NCBI GenBank assembly: GCA_036872755.1
Contig: JAVHNS010000003.1
Coordinates: 2,418,001 to 2,482,000 of the forward strand
Length of the DNA: 64,000 bases
Direction of reading: 5' to 3'
From: Orbilia blumenaviensis
Lineage: Eukaryota > Ascomycota > Orbiliomycetes > Orbiliales > Orbiliaceae
In this document: in pieces, positions 11,527-23,019 of the stretch
Position numbering within the stretch: the stretch's first letter is position 1
How the letters are laid out: each line of letters opens with the position of its first letter
Position numbers and translations under genes: made by a program
The notes under the pieces: generated by a model
What the model was told of the DNA's origin: nothing
The model's input: only the letters and a program-made list of their open reading frames with translations
Database searches by the model: none

Positions 11527-13154
11527 TTATCTCCTCCCTCTCCCTCTACCCTTGAAACCCCTTCCCTTATGATGCATTTTCATCCTTGTATAGTTGGCAT
11601 GTTTATCCGCTTTCACGGTTGTCTTTTTCTGAGTAATAGCTGATTTTGCTGCGGCTGGGGTTTTGGTTTTGGTTGGCTTCTTCTTTGAAGTAGCCTTTGG
11701 TACAATCGATGCAAGTTCGTCTTCGGAGACCTCGCCGGTCTCGGACTCTTCCGCTTCCTTTTCTACTTCCTCTGTCCTCTCATCATGATCTTCATCATTT
11801 GAACCCTCATTTTCAGAATCTGGTTTCGTTGTTTCGTTGTGCGTCTCTGTTCCCCGGTTGGTAGCCTCTTCGGATTCAGATTCAGATTCGGATTCGGGAC
11901 TCGATTCTTTAGTGTTCGATTTAGTCCTAGTAACACGTACGGGGCGAACTATCACTTAGGTTAGCCAATGTTGTCCAAAAGATGGGTGCGTAACTCTCGA
12001 CTTACTCTTAACACGTTTTGTTTGCCTCTTAAGGCCTTTCTTCTTGTAAACTGGTGGCTTGGGTTGGTTATCTGCCTCTAAATTTCCGTCCTGGTTTTCT
12101 GATTCTACATGCAGAGGGATGGCCGCAAGTTCCGATTTATCCAAATCGGTGGCCTTTGTGGAATTGGTTTCGCCCCGCTCAAGCGCTCGCAGTACCTCCA
12201 TACCGGGATCTTCTTCCTCTTGCATTTCCCTTAACTCTCTAACCAAGGTGCTCAGTGGCTTGACTTTGCCGATCATCCTATTAGGTAGAAATTGCTTCAC
12301 TTCTGGAGTCAGGGGGCTTCCGTTCTCCTTTAATTCGAACTTGATACTATGCTGGCGAAAAATCGCGGGTGTGGAGAAGGGATCTGGTTCATCGGATGCA
12401 TTTCTTTTGTTCTTTTTGGATAGTGGGGTTTGGAATTCATATCGACGCTTACGCGAAGGAGTAGTTGGGTCTAGGGGAATATAGGCATCGTCTTCGTCGG
12501 AATCATCGAACCCCGAGCTATGGAATATCTTCGACCTTGCGGCGGAATCAGTTGATTTCGCAAGGATGGCACTATCTTCGGCGTCTCTGGGGCGTTTTGG
12601 GGGCGTTGGGGTCATTCCAGGTAGCTTATCAAAAAGCCCAAGGACTTTGCCGTTTTTCTGAGGTGTTGGGGAAACATATCCCTTTGCCATCCATTTCAAT
12701 TGGCGAATAGCGCTGGCGCTGGGCGAATAAAGGGAGCCTTGCAATTCTGAACGGTTGGTGGGGGTAAAGACGAATGGATTGGATGGTGTTTTTACAGGTG
12801 TCTGAGAAAGTCGCCCCGAGGGTTTCCGTGGCGTTAAAACCGGTTGCTTTCGAGCGGGCTGCGATATGGGCTTCGAGACCGTGGTTTGGGAATTTTCCTG
12901 GCCTAATTGTTTCTTAAGCTTCTGATATTCGGAGTACCGAGCAGCTGTGTAGCCAAATTAGCATGTATGCTTTCGATGGATGCTTCTGAACTGGGTCCCC
13001 TACCGATTTTTGGATTCGCACTGATATCCCGCCGAGAAGGAGGTTTGCCGTCATTTTGGGCGGCGAAATCTTTCTCCCAGGCCTTTATTTTCAGTTTCAA
13101 GTGGAGGAGGCGATCCGAATCGGATTTGAGAGTGACGTCGGGATGATTAGCCAT
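11527..13154 (-). CDS. SLD2: DNA replication initiation factor Sld2
   Basis: Three exons on the minus strand (13154-13004, 12944-12006, 11954-11527) give 505 residues. Sld2 (related to the RecQL4 N-terminus) is phosphorylated by CDK and then binds Dpb11 to start origin firing. The N-terminus KIKAWEKDFAAQNDGKPP followed by ANPKIAARYSEYQKLK is the conserved Sld2 helix pair. The middle carries a dense set of SP/TP sites (for example KTPSNPFVFTPTN, YSPS, SPTPQK, TPTPPK, DPTTPSRKR) fitting multisite CDK control. The conserved basic block KRQTKRVKMIVRPVRV is rebuilt only when intron 2 is removed. The tail has an acidic Ser/Glu tract and ends GRGRGRR. It is divergent from PRI1, another initiation gene. 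Confidence 0.88.
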
Positions 13155-13210
13155 TGCGGTAAAAGGTCATAGGAAGGGTTTTGGCGTTGATGTTAATGTT
13201 TGTGATTTGC

Positions 13211-13211
<1 letters not shown>

Positions 13212-13244
<33 letters not shown>

Positions 13245-13253
13245 TGTTGTTGT
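13212..13253. repeat. (AGT)n/(TTG)n microsatellite in SLD2 leader
   Basis: About ten AGT units followed by four TTG units, 60 to 100 bases upstream of the SLD2 start; on the SLD2 strand it reads CAA then CTA repeats and is likely in the 5' leader. Confidence 0.9.
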
Positions 13254-13448
13254 GGAAGATGTTGAGGGTTGGCGGAGGGGATGAGGATGGGATGGTGGGA
13301 GGAGATGAGGTTGCTCAAGGGCATGGCATTTTTTAACTCCCCTGCAGGTTGTTGTTGATATCCAGCGATCGCGTGGATCAGACATGGCGCAGCTGCGTTG
13401 CGGATGTTTTGTTTGCAGTTTCCTAAAACGGAAGTCTGATTGAATCCC

Positions 13449-13454
13449 ACGCGT
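13449..13454. promoter_or_regulatory. MluI cell-cycle box (ACGCGT) candidate
   Basis: A palindromic ACGCGT within the SLD2/PRI1 divergent promoter. In yeasts MBF (Mbp1-Swi6, Cdc10-Res) binds this motif in S-phase promoters. The hexamer also occurs elsewhere in the window at about chance frequency, so only the placement is suggestive. Confidence 0.35.
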
Positions 13455-13742
13455 GTCCGCGACAACCTTGGTTCTCAAGCTTTCTGCACCAGTTATGTGA
13501 GTACGTACCTGGGTAGCTAGCTGCAATTGCAGTCTCGAGCCCAACACCCAGCTGCAGGTGCTCTTAATCGACTACATCTACAACGACAACCTCAGACACC
13601 CTCAGACACCCTCACTTGAGGAGCACCCATCCAAAGCCCTCCAGCACACATTGTTCTTACTGCGGCGCACCGACATCTTCCGTTTGCTAGATTGACGGCA
13701 CACTTACAACTCATATAGCTTGTCTTCTCAATCCTAGGTGGA

Positions 13743-15434
13743 ATGGCTCCCCACAAAACTACCCCAGATGGCGACGGCGACGATGCTATGCAGGATGTCG
13801 ACTCCATGCAAGTTGATTCCGTCGAGGTCGACGAAAAACCTGCTGCCAAGGACGAGCTGGAACATATTTTTGACGATGATCTCGACGACGAGCAAATGGT
13901 GGATGCTTCCAATATATACAAAAATGGTGGTGGGAAGACCAATACAGCGGCAATGTATGTACTGATCCAGGATCTCTTGTCCTTTCCCTGGGAGCTAACC
14001 CATCCCCCCTCAAAGCTCCGACATACTCTCAGCCAGTCCCTCCGACCCCGAGGTTATGCTACAATTCTATTCGAGATTATTCCCTTGGCGACAGCTATTC
14101 CGGTGGCTCAATCATTCTGAGCTACCTTCGTCTGACTTTGCCCACCGTGAATTCGCCTTCACCCTGCACAACGAAGCTTATCTGAGATACCAATGCTATC
14201 CGACGTTTGAGACTTTGCGTCGTGATGTTCTCAAATTGAACCCTTCGCGTTTCGAAATTGGTCCTATCTATTCCGCGAAGCCAAAAGATAGGAAGCAGCT
14301 ACCAAAGGGCTCGTTTAAGCCCCTTGAGAAAGAACTGGTTTTCGATATTGACTTGACGGACTATGACGAAATCCGAACATGTTGCTCCAAAACTAAAATA
14401 TGCATTAAATGTTGGCAGTTCGTAACAATGGCGATCAAAGTCATCGATGCTGCCTTGCGTGAAGATTTCGGGTTCCAACATATTATGTGGGTTTACTCTG
14501 GAAGAAGAGGAGCTCACGCATGGGTTTGCGATAAGAAGGCACGGAAACTAGACGATGGAAAAAGGAGGGCGATTGCTGCCTACTTCGATGTCGTGAAAGG
14601 CGGTAGCCAGAGTGGGAAGAAAGTGAACTTGGACAGACCGCTCCACCCTCATATTAAGTAGGACAGTACCAACACGAGTCCTGTTTCGCCGATGACTAAC
14701 TAAATCCCGTTCGCGCCGCACATAGACGAAGTCACGATTTTCTCAAAGACGATTTTAAGCGGAATATCCTCGAAAACCAGGACCCCTTTCGGACGGAGAA
14801 ACAGTCTGAAAGGCTTTTGCAACTCCTGCCAGACCGCCAGCTGAACGACGCGCTTCGTGAGAAATGGGATTCAACGATTGACCGATCCAGCAGTGATAAG
14901 TGGAAGGATATTGATGTGCTGGCTGGTGCAGGTGTTTCCAAAGTACGTCATACTTTTTTGCGATGGTTACGAAGGCTATATTGACATTGTTTCACCCAGA
15001 CTATCGTCCCCAGAGTGCTGCTTGAGCACAAACAGGATATCATTCTCGAATACACATACCCACGCCTGGACGCGGAGGTTTCTAAACATCTTAACCATTT
15101 ACTGAAATCGCCTTTTGTGGTGCACCCTGGCACTGGAAAAGTATGTGTACCAATCGACGTGTCTAAACTTGACGATTTCGACCCAGACAATGTTCCCACG
15201 GTAATGCAACTCCTGAAAGAAATTGACGAGTGGAAAAATCCGGTTAAGAAGGAAGATGATGGGGATAATTCCATACAAAGGGTATCCGATATCGACAAAA
15301 CGAGCCTGAAGCCCTACCACGATCTCTTTTCGAAATTCGTGCAAAAACTGTTGAATGCGGAAAAACCTAGGACTGAGGAAAAGCCAGCCCTCAAGGAAAA
15401 CCCACTCAAGATCAAGGCAGAGCCGGATTGGTAA
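13743..15434 (+). CDS. PRI1: DNA primase small (catalytic) subunit
   Basis: Four exons (13743-13954, 14037-14657, 14726-14942, 15000-15434) give 494 residues. Pri1 makes the RNA primer within the DNA polymerase alpha-primase complex in the nucleus. Visible signatures: MLQFYSRLFPWRQLFRWLNH at the start of the catalytic fold, LVFDIDLTDYDEIR with the catalytic acidic pair, the zinc-site cysteines of TCCSKTKICIKCW, VYSGRRGAHAWVCD with the active-site His, and HLNHLLKSPFVVHP near the C-terminus. The N-terminal 65 residues are an acidic, variable extension. The acceptor of exon 2 is the last AG of several in that intron; it is the one that keeps the frame. It shares its promoter with SLD2 and converges on TRM10 with only 43 bases between stops. 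Confidence 0.93.
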
Positions 15435-15477
15435 AATAGTATATATTTCGAGGCGGCGCCAAAGGCCGGTTTTGTGC

Positions 15478-16638
15478 TTAAGTGTCAATAGAACCGCCGC
15501 CGTCCGTATCTTCTCCATCGTTGCTCTCGCTGTCATCCAGATCTACTAGTTGGTTTAGGTTGGCATCATAAATATCGTCATCGTCATCCCCTTCGATAAT
15601 TGTATTGCCGCTCACAGATCCGTCAGCTTCGTCGGTATCGCCTTCGTCTTTGGCTTGGTCACCGGGCGGCTGTTTCTTCTTCTTCCTCATCGGGATCACA
15701 GCCTCGAAAGCTGCTTTCCAGTCTTTCAGTTCCAGCCACCTGAGCATAATCTCCACAACTTGGTTTGTCGTCAACGTAACCCGCCCTGTCATCTTGATAT
15801 ATTCTCCTATTGGTAGTTTTGCTGTTCGAAGCCCCTGGCCAACAGCCTTGTTGAAGCAGAGTCCTTTGTAGCGGTTTTTGTCCACAATCCCACCAACGAT
15901 ATATGTCTTCCCTTCATCTAATGTCTCGAGTGTCTCGTCAGAATCCGACGAGAGGTACACTATGCTTCCTGATTGGATATCATCTGCTGCAATTTCATAA
16001 TCTGTATCTGTGACATGAATTTTGCGCCACGATGCCCACTTATCGCCATGCATGAGGTGAAGGTGGGAACGAAGCCTCTTATTGACACATGTGATCCATA
16101 AATCCATCGAAAATTTTGCAATTCTGTTATCGCTGTAACATCTTGAGACCTGCGCCCCGAGTGACGCAACCTCCTTATCCATCATATAGTCGTCGAATGA
16201 GCAATCCACGATGCATTTGATAGCGAGCCGTTTGGATTTACGTTCAAGCTTTCGATTGTTTTTGCGTTTCTTCCCAGCCTTTGGTTCTCCAGCAGCCTTC
16301 TCAGTTTTGGGATTGGCTTTCGCAGCATCGCGCTCTTCGCGCTGACGGATTCTCTTCGCAGCCATCTTTTCACGACGGAGGGCCCGTCGAGACTCCCGGG
16401 ATTCTTCCCATTTCTGCTTCTTCAGGAGTTTTTTTTGTTGGTTTTTGGACAGAGGAGTATCAGCAACGTCAGTTCCTCCCGGTAAGGGTAATTCCACATC
16501 GATATCTTGGTTCGATTCTTCAGCTGGATTTCCTGTTGCTGTCCCGATGGGAGAGTTGGAGCGCTTGCGCTTCCTATCGTTATTTGTACTCTCCGCCCCT
16601 TCTATGGGATTTGTCATAGGAGATTCGATGGTCGTCAT
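15478..16638 (-). CDS. TRM10: tRNA (guanine-9) N1-methyltransferase Trm10
   Basis: One uninterrupted frame of 386 residues. Trm10 is a SPOUT-fold enzyme that methylates N1 of G9 in several tRNAs using S-adenosylmethionine. The N-terminal 130 residues are Lys/Arg-rich and include KNQQKKLLKKQKWEE, a common fungal Trm10 opening that helps tRNA binding. The catalytic core shows CSFDDYM, YLSSDSDETL, then GGIVDKNRYKGLC with the proposed catalytic Asp, and LPIGEYIKMTGRVTLTTNQV with NQVVEIMLRWLELKDWKAAF. The C-terminus is an acidic tail. It lacks introns, unlike most neighbours, and overlaps no other gene; its 3' end is tightly packed against PRI1. Confidence 0.93.
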   Translation of the reverse strand: MTTIESPMTNPIEGAESTNNDRKRKRSNSPIGTATGNPAEESNQDIDVELPLPGGTDVADTPLSKNQQKKLLKKQKWEESRESRRALRREKMAAKRIRQREERDAAKANPKTEKAAGEPKAGKKRKNNRKLERKSKRLAIKCIVDCSFDDYMMDKEVASLGAQVSRCYSDNRIAKFSMDLWITCVNKRLRSHLHLMHGDKWASWRKIHVTDTDYEIAADDIQSGSIVYLSSDSDETLETLDEGKTYIVGGIVDKNRYKGLCFNKAVGQGLRTAKLPIGEYIKMTGRVTLTTNQVVEIMLRWLELKDWKAAFEAVIPMRKKKKQPPGDQAKDEGDTDEADGSVSGNTIIEGDDDDDIYDANLNQLVDLDDSESNDGEDTDGGGSIDT

Positions 16639-17398
16639 TATAGAAAAATATGAAAGAGTTTCGTTGTTGGTAAAGAATCACAATTCGATGGATTCCGCGC
16701 GAAATGTCTTGCGACTGGCCGCAAACGCTGCAGCCTGAATTTAACATGCAACAAGCCAAAATTTAGGTTGAAAAAACCCAACAGAGACAACGCAATGGCG
16801 CTTTACCACCGGTGTCCGCATTAACGTCACCTATGTCCACGACTGTCCAACTACCGAGGTAACTAACGCGTATCGCATTATATAACACCCATAGTCCCCT
16901 GGCCTTGGTTCTATGTATGGTATTGTTCGTGGTACCCCCGCTGCTCAAATCTGGGGGAAATACTAATGCAGGGGCATTCATTCCACACTTGCATTCAACT
17001 CATCAGCCTACGAGCCGGGTTACAATCACACATCTTCCCGTAAAGTATTTGGTTAATATGAGCCAAACCCAGGGAATAATATCCGGGGCTATTTAGAGAC
17101 CTTTAAGGCTGCTATCAGCCGAGACGTCCGACGGGCAGCTAATCAACTTTCTCTATTCCTAGCATGCGGTGCCCTTTTCATTATACATTATCTTTTCATT
17201 ATATCTACAAATTGGGTTCATAATCCTTGACCTCAGTCGCATGCATGCATCTTTTTATACAGGAAAGAAATGGAGCGAGAAGAATTGAAAAGGGAAATCT
17301 AGATAGCAATCTATTGATGTGACTCCGTGAACCAAAACGAAAAACGAAAAGACAGTGTCTCAGGTATAGCCAACCGGAACAGGGGTGACTGAAGACGA
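16639..17398. other. Intergenic region upstream of TRM10
   Basis: About 760 bases between the TRM10 start and the stop of the next minus-strand gene. Only short open frames; no motif recognised with confidence. It should hold the TRM10 promoter and the 3' region of the glycosyltransferase gene. Confidence 0.55.
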
Positions 17399-18755
17399 TT
17401 AAACTGCGAGTGGCTTTGCCGGAGAGTCCTGCCTGATGCAACCTCCGGGCAAAAGGTATGGCCATTGCTGACGACCATCAACGGCAGCCTTGGGTATGGA
17501 AGTCATGTCGTAGGACTTCTCCAACTTGCCTAATTCCTTCGCCAGGTCACTAAAGGTGAAAACCTCTGGCAGCATTCGTTCCACATTCGAACCATCGCAG
17601 ATTGCCTTCTGTATGTTTTTGGGGTCAAGAACGGATTTGCTCGCTTTTGCTCTATCGGCATGGGAATAGGCCTGCATTTTAAATTGGAAGTCTTGGATGC
17701 TGCGTAGACACCAACTGCAGTGCACTCCGGTATTCGCCAAGAGAACATCTCCCATACGCCGGTGGTCGTATTCAAGGTCGCCATCAGCTCCGATCGACCC
17801 GACCATTGCCCGCCATTGCGGTCGGGGAGCTGGAAACTCGAACGAATACATGTATGATTTCATTTCGAGATGTAGATACTGCGGATATCCCTGGCATGCC
17901 TTCAGCAATTCAATGGTATCGCGGTTGGGAATCTCGTCGACATCGGAGATAATTATCAAATCTGATTCTTCCAGTTTTAAAGTTTTGATTATCTCAGTGG
18001 CGTGGTCACGAGACTTTTTTTCATTGTCAAATGGGTCGTGAGGGTTCCCAAGAAGGGTCGTTGTTTCTTCGTACAGAATCTTGCTTTCCGCGAAATCGAA
18101 CCGATGGCGATTAGCTGCGAATGTCAGGGGTTTTAAGTCGCCTAGTTACGACTTTAATTTAGTTCCATGCCTTCGCATATAGATAATAAAAAGGCGAGCG
18201 CATTGGGATTGAAAACAGGGGGAGAAAATAACAAATATAAAAAAGGAAAGAAATAGGGAGGAAACAAAATAAAGGAGGAACTCAATTGATTGACCTACCA
18301 GTGAAGGTTCGATTTCCTTCGATGACGATGAATGTGTCGACGACATCCCAAAGCTCCTGCAGGCGGATAATAGCAAGATCGAGCTCAACACTGAACATCA
18401 AAACATCGACGACTTTTCTCTTACGCCGCTTGTCATCGGATTTTGATTTATACTGTTTCCATCCGTGCAAAGAACACGAGTTGGGTATATCGTTCGGATC
18501 AAACTTATAATGGACAATTGTCTCGAACGGTTCAGGGGCTGTATCCCAGATGGGTCGAAAAATGTAGCCTGCATCGCGAATGATCGTAGGCCGGAGGCTG
18601 CGAATCACCAGTACAATCCAGACTAACGCCAAAAGTACCAGAATTATCCATCTTAGTTGGGACCGCATGGATATAAAGGAGCCAACAGGTGGCGCGGGGG
18701 GTATGCGTGTTGGATGTTGGATGTTGTTGACGAATGTTGGTTGTTTTGCCGTCAT
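17399..18755 (-). CDS. Glycosyltransferase family 17 (MGAT3-like) type II membrane protein
   Basis: Two exons (18755-18299 and 18114-17399) give 390 residues. GT17 is the family of beta-1,4-mannosyl-glycoprotein N-acetylglucosaminyltransferase, a Golgi enzyme. The protein has a short cytosolic N-terminus, one hydrophobic segment near residues 33-50 (LRWIILVLLALVWIVLVIRS) and a lumenal domain, as expected for a type II Golgi protein. In the domain VDVLMFSVELDLAIIRLQEL and TFIVIEGNRTFTANRHRF are typical of GT17, and LIIISDVDEIPNRDTI carries a DxD-like metal-binding motif. WCLRSIQDFQFKMQAYSHAD matches the conserved C-terminal part. Fungal members are poorly studied, so acceptor and linkage are unknown. 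Confidence 0.85.
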
Positions 18756-20830
18756 CCCGTTTTGTCAGCAGCGCAGTGCAGCCAAGCCATTCGTACGACC
18801 AGGGTCCTGCTCAGGTGCCGCTTATGCCTCTGAAGCTCTGGTTCTACCTTGCAATTGAATTATATTAACCCGACCACTATATATATCGGCCGATTCATCC
18901 TTTTGCATCACACCATGTGAAGCCCTCGAATCTTCAATTGGTGATCTAGGGTCGGGTATAAGTTCTTGGGGTGGTGCCGGTGCGTGATATCGAGGAACTT
19001 GATATCCGAGAAAATTAAAGTGATCCGGCCACACCCAAATGTATTGGCATACTAGCACTGTTAATAATTTTTAGCAGTAGAACTTTGAACAGTCTCTAGA
19101 TCTGATCTGGATCGATCTTCAGTTCAGCCCGCGTCCGCGAACTGTGAAGTTTATCCAGACATCACAAGAATGCCAATCCAATTAACTTTTGTTAGTACTT
19201 AGTGCGGCGCGAGGCCACGGCCGGGCCTAGCTATAGAAACAATAATGCATCAGTGGGCTTTGTGTTCGAATTCCAGTAACACACAAGCTCCCTACGTAAC
19301 CACTAGTAAGTACCTACCTAGCACCTGGATATATAATGCAACGATTCCAACGCGGCTGCCCTCGAGCATTAATTGTCGCCTCCCCTTCGATATCGGATGA
19401 TGAAGAAGTGTTTATTACTGAACCTTCGTATATTAAAGCTTATAAAGTTATATAATTGGTGGAACGAGAGAAAGCCGTCTACATCCCTTCGTCCGCTATG
19501 CTGATATGATGCATCACGACGCATTATAATCCATTGCCAAGGCCGGGTGAGGATGTCTTAATATACTGGAGCATACTCGTATCCACCCCCGCAAAATCAC
19601 AAAATTCAAACCCGAAGCCATACCCGTGATTTTTTTTGATTTTTTTATTTTTATTTATTTCAACCCCAAGAATTCTAGGCTATGATCCCCACAAAGAGTT
19701 AAGATGCCTAAATGTATCCCCGTTTTACTTTAGCCTTTGGTCCTGTCACACAATTCAACATCATCCAGAGGCACATTGTCCCGGACGTTACCTGGCTGAT
19801 CCCTGGAAACTGTCAACTGGACATCAAGTACATAGACAAATATTCGGATATCTCAATAACCATCCCCGAAAGATCGTCCCTTTTTGCCGACTAAAAAACG
19901 TGCTTGTATCCATGCCCTGCGTCGGCATATTCTTTTTAAGGCCAAACATACTGTGCGGTGTAGGCTAAATTCGAAATTTAGCCTGCGTGCTCCGGGGGCC
20001 AAATGGTATTGCAAATTACAACAAGCATTATAATATCCCGATACCTGGCAATCTAAGTTGAAGATCGAAAGTGCTTGTGTATTATGTAGCAAAGTGGGGA
20101 TATATCGGTATTCTAAAAAACCTTGCTGTCACGTTTTAACATCCTACATACGGATGTGGAAAAGCTCATGCGCGCATATGCGCATCTGTACAGTTCAGAC
20201 TAGTCGGAATCACTATCATGGCAGACGTAAACCGTTAACTGTCTTTGTCAACATTTCTTTTCAACCCGTAAATATCCAACACAGGGTTATCCCATTCTGT
20301 GTTGCTTGGCATATGCAAGTTTACCCTTTCTCGATATATATATGGGAGCACGGGCTTAGCTCGAGCTCAGGCTAGCGGTTTCTTAGTACGGTCTGAGATG
20401 GCACTGCTCCACTGTGCCAGAAGCCGTAATTTTCGGCTCATCGTCCCGCAACTTTAAGATGCATCTCAAATCCGGAGTCGAATTAACTCCTCGTGGGCAC
20501 GTAGCTGCGGAGGTCGCTAAACATGGTGCCATGGATCTTATGGCATTTGCTGTCCGAAGTGACGGCGAAACCGGGCCACAGAAACGAGTTTTTTCGGATT
20601 CCATGACTCTTGAATCGGAAAGTACTTGGTATACGGCCATTATATTGCATTGTATATCCTTGGTTCGTGAATCCGGATGCTGAATTTCGCGACTATAAAG
20701 AGACCCGCAATTCCAGTCATCCTGCCGCAGAAATTTGGAAGTTCAAAATAGGCCCACCGTGCATCATTTTCTCGAGAGCCCAAAGAACCCGGAACAACAG
20801 CCTCCTCTTATATATTGGAATAGGTCAACC
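18756..20830. other. Divergent intergenic region
   Basis: About 2.1 kb between the glycosyltransferase and the CBM1-CE15 esterase, transcribed away from each other. Only short open frames; none with domain content. A TATAAAG lies at 20694-20700, suited to the esterase. Confidence 0.55.
20694..20700 (+). promoter_or_regulatory. TATA box candidate for the CE15 esterase
   Basis: TATAAAG about 130 bases before the esterase start codon, a usual distance for an inducible fungal secreted-enzyme gene. Confidence 0.4.
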
Positions 20831-22628
20831 ATGGCTGGAAAAGCAACTGCTTTGCTCCTTTTGCTTGGTGCAAATTCTGCCCTTGCGCAGTCTCCACTCT
20901 GGGGACAATGTAAGCTCAATGCCCACATGCCCATATATACCAAGCTATAGACCTAGCCGAGATGTTAGTTCGTCCAACTGATCAACTGTATTCAAACTAA
21001 AGGTGGCGGTATCGGATGGAATGGAAGCACATCGTGTGCCTCCGGTAGCACTTGTGTCACCTTGAACGCATACTATAGCCAGTGTCAGCCCAGCTCGCAG
21101 TATGTCCTTACTCCTGAACCTGAGGATACCCACCTACTTAAGTAGGGAGCCTGTGAACTTAGTGGATATGGTTATTGACCTGGATTGTTCCCATATAGGG
21201 TCACTACTTCCCGAACTACCACCACTTCGACGACGACCACTCGCGTGACTACACCGGGCACAACCACAGTAGTTACAACCACCTCCTCCACAACAACCGG
21301 TGGGGGCACAGACCCTACCTGTGGAGCGGTGGGCAGCATTCCTCTGGTTTCGAACTCCAAACTTCCGGATCCATTCACATTCGTCAATGGCCAGAAAGTG
21401 ACGACCAAGGCCCAGTTCAAGTGCCGCCAGGCCGAGATTTCCGCAGCAATGCAGCAGTATGAATTGGGAACCAAGCCCGGAAAGCCACAATCCCTCACTG
21501 CTTCGTGGAGTGGGAACACCCTGACTATAAATGTGTCTGACCAGGGGAAGTCTATCTCCTTCTCGGTCACAATCACTGCGCCATCCGGTGGAAGGGCGCC
21601 ATATCCAGCTATCATTGGTTAGTAAACCAGTCATTGACAATTCTGACTTGTGGTTCTTGTGACTAACCTAGCCTCTTTTTTCGTAAAAAGGATACGACGG
21701 TGGCTCCATCCCAATCCCAGCTGGTGTTGCTAAGATCAGCTTTAGCATCTCTGACATTGCATCCCAGGCTAGCGCTAGCTCCAGGTAAGTCAGCTCTCGA
21801 ACTCCATATTCACATAATCTTCGATAAACTCCGAAATGCTAACCCAGCTATCTATGATAGGGGCCAAGGAAAATTCTACAATCTTTACGGATCCAGCCAC
21901 TCTGCTGGTGCGCTTACCGCTTGGGCATGGGGTGTCAGCCGAATCATCGATGCCATTGAGATCACCCCAGCTACCAACATCAACCCAGCAAGAATCGGTG
22001 TCACCGGGTGCTCCAGAAACGGCAAGGGAGCCTTCGTCGCCGGTGCTCTCGATGACCGCGTTGCCTTGACCCTCCCTCAAGAATCTGGATCCGGTGGCTC
22101 CGCTTGCTGGAGACTTTCGGACTACCAGAAGAGCCAGGGCCAGAATGTCCAGACTGCCTCTCAGATTATCACTGAGAACGTTTGGTTCTCCACTCTGTTC
22201 AATCCTAATGTTAACCAAGTTAGCCGTCTCCCATTCGACCACCACAGCTTGGCTGCCCTGGTTGCACCCCGTGGTCTCTATGTCATTGAGAATACTTCGA
22301 TGGTAAGAACCCTATAGTCTATAAATCGTATGCGCCTTGCTAACAAAGGTTTTAGGAATGGCTCGGCGCTTTGAGCACTTACGGTTGCATGAAGGCAGGA
22401 TCCCTTGTCTATCAAGCTTTGGGTGTATCCGGCAACATGGGTTACTCCCAAGTCGGACACAGTGACCACTGTGGTTTCCCAGCCTCCCAGCAAGGGTCCG
22501 AACTCACTTCTTTCATTAATAAGTTCCTGTTGGACCAATCCGTCACCACCAATGTTTTCCGAACTGACGGGAACTTCAACTTCAACCAAGCCAACTGGGT
22601 TGATTGGTCCGTTCCAACTTTGACTTAA
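20831..22628 (+). CDS. Secreted CBM1-CE15 4-O-methyl-glucuronoyl methylesterase
   Basis: Six exons (20831-20909, 21003-21099, 21199-21617, 21691-21784, 21861-22302, 22356-22628) give 467 residues. CE15 enzymes cleave ester links between lignin alcohols and glucuronoxylan. A signal peptide ([20 protein letters not shown]) is followed by a family 1 cellulose-binding module, [18 protein letters not shown] to YYSQCQ, then a Thr-rich linker near residues 60-85. The esterase domain shows [19 protein letters not shown] with the nucleophilic Ser near residue 280, LPQESGSGG with the acid, and [13 protein letters not shown] with the His. This matches Trichoderma Cip2 in organisation. All catalytic residues are present and the frame is intact, so it is probably active and extracellular. 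No other cell-wall enzyme lies in the window. Confidence 0.93.
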
Positions 22629-23019
22629 TCTCTTTCCAAAGTGGGGTTTGGCAAGTGTTACCAGTCCTCGCATAATGTATATAACATATCCGTATATGTG
22701 TAAATATCCTGCTTTTTTTATATATCCATTTTATAGAGAACCCAACCTATTGTATATTGAATGTAGGCCTGGACGTGGGCACGGTATCATAGCGCTCGCC
22801 CCGGGAAAAGTATGTAAAGTTTTTTTTATAAACCTTCAAAGAGGTATTACTCCATGAAAGTTGGCTTGTATGCCGCCACATCGATGATGGTTCTCAAAGT
22901 ATACGAATACAAAAAGGGGGACTAGTGTTTTTTTTTTTTTTTTTTGAGGGGAAAGGGTAGATGTATGACTTATTCACAGCGGGTTTATTATTTTGGTTGA
23001 CAAGGGATCGGCACTACAT
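22629..23019. other. Convergent 3' region
   Basis: About 390 bases between the stops of the esterase and KGD2. Contains a short T tract near 22928-22945 and AT-rich 3'-end-like sequence; no gene seen. Confidence 0.6.

Larger units (their letters stand above)
13155..13742. promoter_or_regulatory. Shared divergent promoter of SLD2 and PRI1
   Basis: 588 bases separate the two start codons. The stretch holds a TAG/TTG trinucleotide repeat on the SLD2 side and one ACGCGT hexamer (13449-13454). With no other gene between them, both replication genes probably share control elements here. Confidence 0.6.

Noticed and set aside
20383..20683. Overlapping 85-89-codon frames upstream of the CE15 esterase
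   Set aside because: Open on both strands with no domain, directly before a TATA-type promoter; taken as chance.
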